A DNA stretch of 64,000 nt from Priapulus caudatus (lineage: Eukaryota > Priapulida > Priapulimorpha > Priapulimorphida > Priapulidae): assembly GCF_000485595.1 (NCBI RefSeq), contig NW_014578122.1, forward strand, positions 4,937-68,936. Reading direction: 5' to 3'. Shown in pieces: positions 58,713-64,000 of this stretch (positions are counted from its first letter, which is position 1; the number at the start of each line of letters is the position of its first letter). The translations under genes were made by a program, and so were the position numbers. The notes beneath the pieces were generated by a model, which worked only from the letters and a program-made list of their open reading frames with translations, had not been told where the DNA came from and made no database searches.

Positions 58713-59460
58713 GATCCACTTACTTCTAATATAGATTACTATAATAACACTATTGTATGTACATTCTAGAGATGTAAAATCGCTAGATTGCGCATATTAG
58801 TAATTAACACATGTTCGCTCTTTTTGGAACCGGTATGGCCGGCGGCACGGGATTGTAGGTAATATTGCTATTTTCAGTGCAAGTCGCAGAACCATCTATA
58901 ACGAATCAATTCGCAGTAGTTGAACGAAGACGACGTCGACGTGAAGAAACTAGATAAAAGATCGGGCGTTGCAATACTCTCTCATCAGCTTCTAGCAATC
59001 ATTCACGGTCCATCAACGGTAGTATGACCTGCTGCGTTCCTCGCTGCGTTTATTGTGCTGACAGCGCTAGATTATTAACGTATCACACGTCAGATAACGT
59101 GTATGTAGGACGCGAGAAAGCGATAGGTGTTGCCGATAAAAACTACGTGTGGAAGTAAAATCAACGACTGTGCCGAGTTTGTAATTTTCGGCATCACGTG
59201 GGATCACTGTAGTCACTTGATGACTACATGTAGAGCGAACTATACGATTACCTAAACTAAAGAGAAGAGGCAACTGCACGCGTGGCGATGTATATATATC
59301 AAGGGAGATATTTTCATACTGCGAGGCCGCGACGCTATAGAGAATGTCACTGCCAGACAGTCGGATCAATGTGCAGTGAAATGCCTGCATGGCTGTGACG
59401 CGTTGATGCCTCGCTGTTTAACTAATGCTTCTGTTGCTACAGATGTAGGCTGGTGATCAT
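58713..59460. other. No gene seen
   Basis: Unique sequence with no supportable gene or RNA. Confidence 0.5.
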
Positions 59461-59466
59461 GATTGC

Positions 59467-59702
59467 GCATACACACACGCGTGCGCACACATGCACGGGC
59501 ATACACACACGCGTGCGCACACATACACGGGCATACACACACGCGTGCGCACACATACACGGGCATACACACACGCGTGCGCACACATACACGGGCATAC
59601 ACACACGCGTGCGCACACACACACGGGCATACACACACGCGTGCGCACACATACACGGGCATACACACACGTGTGCGCGCACACACACACACGGGCATAC
59701 AC
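59467..59702. repeat. 32-bp minisatellite
   Basis: About seven units of CGGGCATACACACACGCGTG plus CGCACACATACA; period 32 measured from CGGGCAT to CGGGCAT. It abuts the possible LTR start at 59704. Confidence 0.93.
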
Positions 59703-59703
59703 A

Positions 59704-60124
59704 TGTAACATGTGTTTTGCACATGTTTGCACATTAGATAGATTTAGCTGTAAATAGCCTAGGTTGGGTAATAGCCAGTTAACATATAGGTTACGAACGA
59801 TAGGTGGCGCGGCGTGTAGTAGACAGTGTCTAGACATAGGGTAGATTAAATACATGTGGTTTGCACATGTAGTTTTAGCGCGTAATAGGACGAACAAAGG
59901 AACTAGACTCGTGAGTGATTGGCTGGGTAGAGAGGAGTTTGTTGGTGATTGGAGGAGAGAGTAATATAAATAAAGACGGGGAGATTTGAATGAGAGTGGC
60001 AACGGGGGAAGACAGACGAGACGGATGTGTGATTGTATAGTGACCGGTTGAATTTGTAAACAATATATCTTTTAGTGAACACAAATTCTATATTCTTCTT
60101 GATTATTTACTCTGAATTATTACA
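59704..60124 (+). repeat. Possible 5' LTR of the gypsy element
   Basis: TGTAA...TTACA ends and a TATAAATA box at about 59964. Sequence like a primer-binding region (TGATGCCGTGAC) follows at 60145. No second LTR is in the window, so the borders are tentative. Confidence 0.4.
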
Positions 60125-60415
60125 TACAAACTAGTTGTTTCATTTGATGCCGTGACAGACGTTCTTAGGGTTTTGCAAAACAACGCAAGGTATTTCACTA
60201 TATCGATCTACAGTCTAAGCTACGAGTCAAGGCCACAGCAACATCGCCGGCGGTTAAAGGCTCAAAACTAACCTGTACAGTTGGTAAGTACTATAGTTCC
60301 ATAGTGTGTAAGCATTGCATATGTATGTACTCACGCTAGTAGCTAAGTTGCTCGCCGAATTTAAATAGTAACGGTAAAGAATAGTAACGTACAGTAATAA
60401 TAATAATAAGTAATA

Positions 60416-61450
60416 ATGGTGCAGATACAAGTAGAAGTTATCGCGAATCTATTCTCACAAGCTCTTGTTTTGTCTATAGAAGCGTTGCGTTCTAGGTTAC
60501 AGAGTACAGGTCGACAGGCTGAACTGCGTAGCTCGGTTCCATGTTATACGGGTGACGATGGACCGTATTCAGTCACGTTTCGGTCATGGGAAAGAGTGTT
60601 ACAAGTCGCGCAATTGGAATTAGCGTTACAAGGGTTGTTCCTTCGTACATTCGCGATTTCTACTGTTGGTGGCGCTGTTGCGGATTTTTGTCGGCGTCAG
60701 ATTGCGGCTAATGCTGAGGTAACGCGGAGGGACTTGTACGCACTTATTCAGACACGTTTCCGCTCACCTACCGAGCGACCACAAGCACAGAGGGAGATGA
60801 AGCACTTTCGGCAATTGCCGAGGGAAACACCGCGCGCATGCGCTGACCGTCTGTTAGAGGTTGCTAGCACGGCTTAACCGGATTATCATTTCGATAATTC
60901 TTTAATGCAAGCTAGACTTGTGGAGACGTATATTGACGCATTGCAGAACGTGTCGACAAAGCGATCGCTTATCGCGCGTGCGCCAGCAACGTTGGAGAGC
61001 GCGTGCGAGATTTCTACGGCTGATGCTCGCATCGAGGCGAATTTGTCTTGTCGTCAGGAATCACACCAGGTGGCAGCGGGTTATGGATAGTTTGATGAGC
61101 CCATGGAAGTCGATTCTGTTCGACGGGCGCCCGATAGCTCTCGAGCAGAGATTCGAGAGTTGAGAGAGGTAATAAAAGCGCAGGCAGATATTATTTCTAG
61201 CATCCGTAAGGGCAATTCTCATGTCTCCTGGCAGCAGAGACCTGCTATGCGACCGCTAGCCTCACGACACGACACGACGGGCGTGGCACGAGGAGGTAGA
61301 CAGGATGTGCGGTTCCGTGGGGCGAGAGGGGGCAATACCGTACCGTATAGCGGAAATGCCTCTGTATGTTATGGCTGTGGCATAGCTGGTCACACCCGCC
61401 GTAACTGCCCATGGTCGCAGCAGGGAAACGCCACACACCTGTGTATGTGA
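60416..61450 (+). pseudogene. Gypsy Gag with CCHC zinc knuckle
   Basis: Frame 60416-60877 encodes a Gag core of about 150 residues (YSVTFRSWERVLQVAQLE, later RRDLYALIQTRF and QLPRETPRACADRLLE). It is broken by a stop at 60875, resumes at 60905-61090, and changes frame again to 61103-61450. The last piece ends with a zinc knuckle CYGCGIAGHTRRNC (CX2CX4HX4C), the nucleic-acid binding motif of Gag. Confidence 0.8.
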
Positions 61451-62450
61451 GGAGAGAGTGCATGGGTGGTAATAAAGGTAAATCCTCGTCGGCGTGGGTA
61501 ACGTCTGTTGCATTCACAAAGCCCGTGCATGCACCACGGTGCACGGCTTATGTGGGGAGAGACAAGCAGCAGAAACAGTTAGTAGCTCTCATTGATTCTG
61601 GGGCTGAATGTTCATTAATGGACTCTAAGGCGTGGTTTACTCTTCCGTATGTCACGCGACGCGACTCTAACTTTGTTGATTCCGTTTTCAGCAAGGCAGT
61701 TCTACAGTTCGTCACTGGAGAGCGGTTGTCGATAGTCGGGCGAGCTATGCTACAGGTAACTTTGGGTCGAGTTATGGTACGGGCGCATTTTACGTTGTTG
61801 AGTCTTTGCATAAAGATATAATCATAGGAGCAGATTTTCTTAAGCATGCTAGGGCGCGCCTGGATCTTGGAGCATCGATACTGACGATTGGTAATAGTGT
61901 AGTTCCACTAGCGACGCATGGAAATCACGATCCTCCACAGCTGGCTCTACTGAACAAAGGTATGTGGTTGCAACCTGCGACGACAACAGTTAGTGAGTTT
62001 CGTGTTCCAAGGGGAATAGCGTCGGAAACTCGAGTGAAGGTAAAAGGGTCAGCATGCTTGAAGTATTTTTGCTCTCAGCCACAGTTGCGTGTTAAACAAA
62101 ATGTTGATACGGTCAGTAAACACCACACGGTGCGGTGTACACTAGTAAATTATTCAAAGAAGATTGTTTCAGTTCTACGTAACGCAGTAGTCGGAATTGT
62201 AAGTATTAGTACACATGTGGCTCCATTTAGCAGGATTAGTGAGCGGTTGCAGCAGTCGGTCATGCCTCAGTGCACATCGGTGCGACAGTCAGAGAAGAGG
62301 GATGTGAGTGTTGCTGATATGTCGTGTGCTCGTGCAAATTCTGTCTTGTCTGGTGAAATCGTTGCAGGTTCCGATATTCACCACCAGGAGGAGCAGGGGT
62401 CGATGGATTCCAGGATGCACTGGAAGACACTATTTTGCTTCATTGCATTC
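61411..62450 (+). pseudogene. Gypsy aspartic protease and linker
   Basis: ALIDSGAECSLMDSKAW (frame 61411-61821) is the retroviral-type aspartic protease active site (D-S-G). The flap and C-terminal part continue after a frame change near 61800 (IIIGADFLKHARARLDLG at 61815-61870). A linker of about 180 residues follows in the frame 61806-62606 before running into the TGC repeat. Confidence 0.82.
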
Positions 62451-62720
62451 AGCATGCTGCTGCTGCTACTGCTGCTGTTGTTGTTACTGTTGCTACGGTT
62501 GCTGCTGTTGCTGCTGTTGCTGTTGTTGCTGCTGTTGCTGCTACTACTGATGCTGACGATGATGTTGTTGTTGTTGCTGCTGTTACTGCTACTGCTGCTG
62601 CTGTAGATGCTAACAATGATGATGCTGCTGCTGCTGTTGCTGATGCTGATGATGAGGCTGCTGCTGCTGTTGTTGTTGCTGTTGATGATGATGATACTCT
62701 TACTGCTGCTACAGTGGTTA
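62449..62720. repeat. (TGC/TGT/TGA)n trinucleotide expansion inside pol
   Basis: About 270 bases of TGCTGTTGC-type repeats lie in the linker between protease and RT. One frame reads poly-Leu and another Ala/Val/Asp. The pol frame differs on its two sides (frame of 61806 before, frame of 62435 after). Confidence 0.92.
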
Positions 62721-63402
62721 CTGTTGTTGCAGTTGAGAATAGGGGTAGGTCTGGTAATATAGAGAAAGGGTTATCAACGCACGCAGATCAGTGTTATTTT
62801 CCGACACTCACTAAGCATGTGACGAATGCAGTACAGAGAGAATGTCTCATGGCACTTTTGTCATGCAATCATGACGTGTTTGCGAATACTGACCGGGAGC
62901 TTGGGTTGACGAATCTCGTTGAGTTTCGTATTGAGACAAGTACAACACGTCCATTCAAACCCAAACCGTATCGAATGAGTCCGAAACAGCGAGACATTGT
63001 GCGGAGAAGGTGTCCGAGATGCTTGACAATGGCATTATTGTGCCGTCTTTATCTCCTTGGTCTAGTGGGGTGTTGCTCGTTCCTAAAACGGGTGATCAGT
63101 GGAGAATGTGTATTGATTATCGCAGATTGAATGGTGTCACAACCAAGGATAACTTTCCGTTGCCGATTATTGATGATATTCTGCAGAATCTCGGCAATGC
63201 GAAGTTTTTCTTGACACTTGACCTCAGGTCAGGGTATGATCAGGTTCCGGTTGCACGAGAGGATCAACCAAAGACAGCATTCATCACAAATGCCGGGCAA
63301 TTGTTGTATTTTTCCTGCAAGGGAGCATGGGGGCCTTTTCAGTGGAGCAGATCCATGCAAGTCGAGGTGCTGTATTTGTTCCTAGGGCAGAAATGGCGGT
63401 AA
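62721..63402 (+). pseudogene. Gypsy reverse transcriptase, partial
   Basis: ELGLTNLVEFRIETSTTRPF and PYRMSPKQR (frame 62435-63130) are the usual RT entrance. After a frame change near 63000, the frame 63010-63402 has MLDNGIIVPSLSPWSSGVLL, WRMCIDYRRLN, FPLPIIDDIL and FFLTLDLRSGYDQVPV (first catalytic Asp). The sense degrades before the YxDD box, which is absent, so no activity is possible. Confidence 0.87.
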
Positions 63403-63559
63403 CTCAGAGTACCTGGTTAATGACTTTCACTATTAATATTACGCAGATTGATCAGTACATGGCTGTATTGGGTAAGGAATTACTCTTGTTTCAACTTGCT
63501 CCAGCACTTCAAACCCTCTGGCTACCTCAAAATCAAAATGGGTCCGGCTCGGAATTGTC

Positions 63560-63899
63560 TGCACGGATCTGAATATTATAATTAATAATAATGTTACCTG
63601 GTTTCGTCGTAAATTTAATGCGTTAACGACACGTTTCCAAGATATACATTCTCTTTATCAACATCCTCGTTCAAAGCGGGCTATTTTTTTCTGGAATTGG
63701 TAGATTATCTAAAATGATATTCGGGACGGCTACTGAGGCAGATGTTAGACAGTTGCAACAGGAAATTGCTACCTTGCTAGGGTCTGGCGACAGAATGAGG
63801 CATGTGATTAATCAATCAGTTACGGTTTTAAATTTCACAAGAGCTTCGTCTACACGACGAACCTTAACTCGAGTTAAGCTAACTCAAGTTAAGCGTTAA
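63560..63899 (+). pseudogene. F-type envelope-like fragment
   Basis: Two adjoining frames, shifted at a run of eight T (63684-63691). The first ends in a basic RSKR at 63668-63679, a furin-type cleavage motif. The second (63714-63899) contains MIFGTATEADVRQLQQEI and INQSVTVLNFTRA. This layout (basic cleavage site, short hydrophobic segment, FGT, then a heptad-like region) resembles the F-type fusion protein carried as env by some gypsy elements and baculoviruses. Only about 100 residues are present; no membrane anchor is visible. Assignment rests on pattern memory. Confidence 0.55.
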
Positions 63900-63962
63900 C
63901 TCGAGTTAGCGATTATGTAGCGTCTACACGACAACACCCGACAGCGATTATTACCGATTTAT

Positions 63963-63992
63963 TATGCATGCGTGCGTGCGTGCGTGTGTAAG
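63963..63992. repeat. TGCG repeat at window end
   Basis: ATGCATGCGTGCGTGCGTGC, like the array at the start of the window. Confidence 0.8.
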
Positions 63993-64000
63993 TAAACGTG

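Larger units (their letters stand above)
59704..63899 (+). mobile_element. Decayed Ty3/gypsy element with env-like end
   Basis: A probable 5' LTR (59704-60124), gag, protease and the first half of RT follow each other in the usual order. After about 63400 the RT is lost, and from about 63560 an F-type envelope-like fragment follows, so RNase H and integrase are missing. Frames change at least five times. The element may continue past the window end as only about 100 bases remain. Confidence 0.8.

Noticed and set aside
61806-62606. Poly-Leu tail as a membrane segment of a retroelement protein
   Set aside because: The Leu run is the TGC trinucleotide repeat; the pol sense leaves this frame there.

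Overview
The window reads as nuclear DNA of a multicellular animal, most likely a marine invertebrate. It has intron-bearing exons with GT/AG borders, BEL/Pao and Ty3/gypsy LTR retrotransposons, THAP- and SWIM-type zinc-finger fragments, an exon of a prokineticin-receptor-like GPCR, and several short blocks of TTAGGG/CCCTAA repeats. TTAGGG argues against most insects. I cannot place the species more closely. Host coding content is low and simple-sequence DNA is very abundant. Three gaps of exactly 25 N (14967-14991, 25770-25794, 55402-55426) mark scaffold joins, and many single-base indels between duplicated copies suggest uncollapsed haplotypes and/or unpolished long-read sequence. Frameshifts should be read with that in mind.

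Layout. 0-4.7 kb: TGCG-type minisatellite, then two small cassettes bounded by terminal inverted repeats, each with a CCCTAA core and a tRNA-like head, then several minisatellites. 4.7-9.2 kb: a 167-bp tandem repeat split by a CCTCCGCC-ended element, then one 3.5-kb exon for a protein I do not recognise (Cys-rich, SAP-like and NHL-like parts), interrupted by two in-frame TAA codons. 9.3-10.4 kb: TTAGGG block and (AC)n. 10.55-14.97 kb is repeated at 15.23-19.51 kb across an N gap; only the second copy runs on into the GPCR last exon (minus strand, 19483-20263). 20.3-26.8 kb: GGAT, GA, GT arrays and a 26-bp satellite.

26.9-36.85 kb: a BEL/Pao retrotransposon with LTRs, a perfect 5-bp target duplication, gag-protease, RT, RNase H and integrase (all with breaks). 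A 706-bp foldback element sits in its 5' LTR and a truncated gypsy fragment in its 3' LTR. 36.9-40.2 kb: repeats without genes. 40.24-46.2 kb is repeated at 46.33-52.4 kb as a tandem duplication of about 6.1 kb, followed by a 50-bp minisatellite to 53.95 kb. 54.4-57.2 kb: a large inverted repeat whose arms are polypurine/polypyrimidine minisatellite (foldback-like). 57.4-58.05 kb: a THAP exon (+) and a SWIM fragment (-). 59.7-63.9 kb: a decayed gypsy element with LTR, gag, protease and partial RT, directly followed by a fragment that looks like an F-type envelope.

No operon-like cooperation exists here. The host genes visible are the GPCR (peptide signalling), the unrecognised large protein, and the THAP/SWIM fragments; nearly everything else is mobile or tandem repeat DNA. 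The best candidates for something undescribed are the small inverted-repeat elements that carry telomere-like cores, and the foldback-like element with minisatellite arms.
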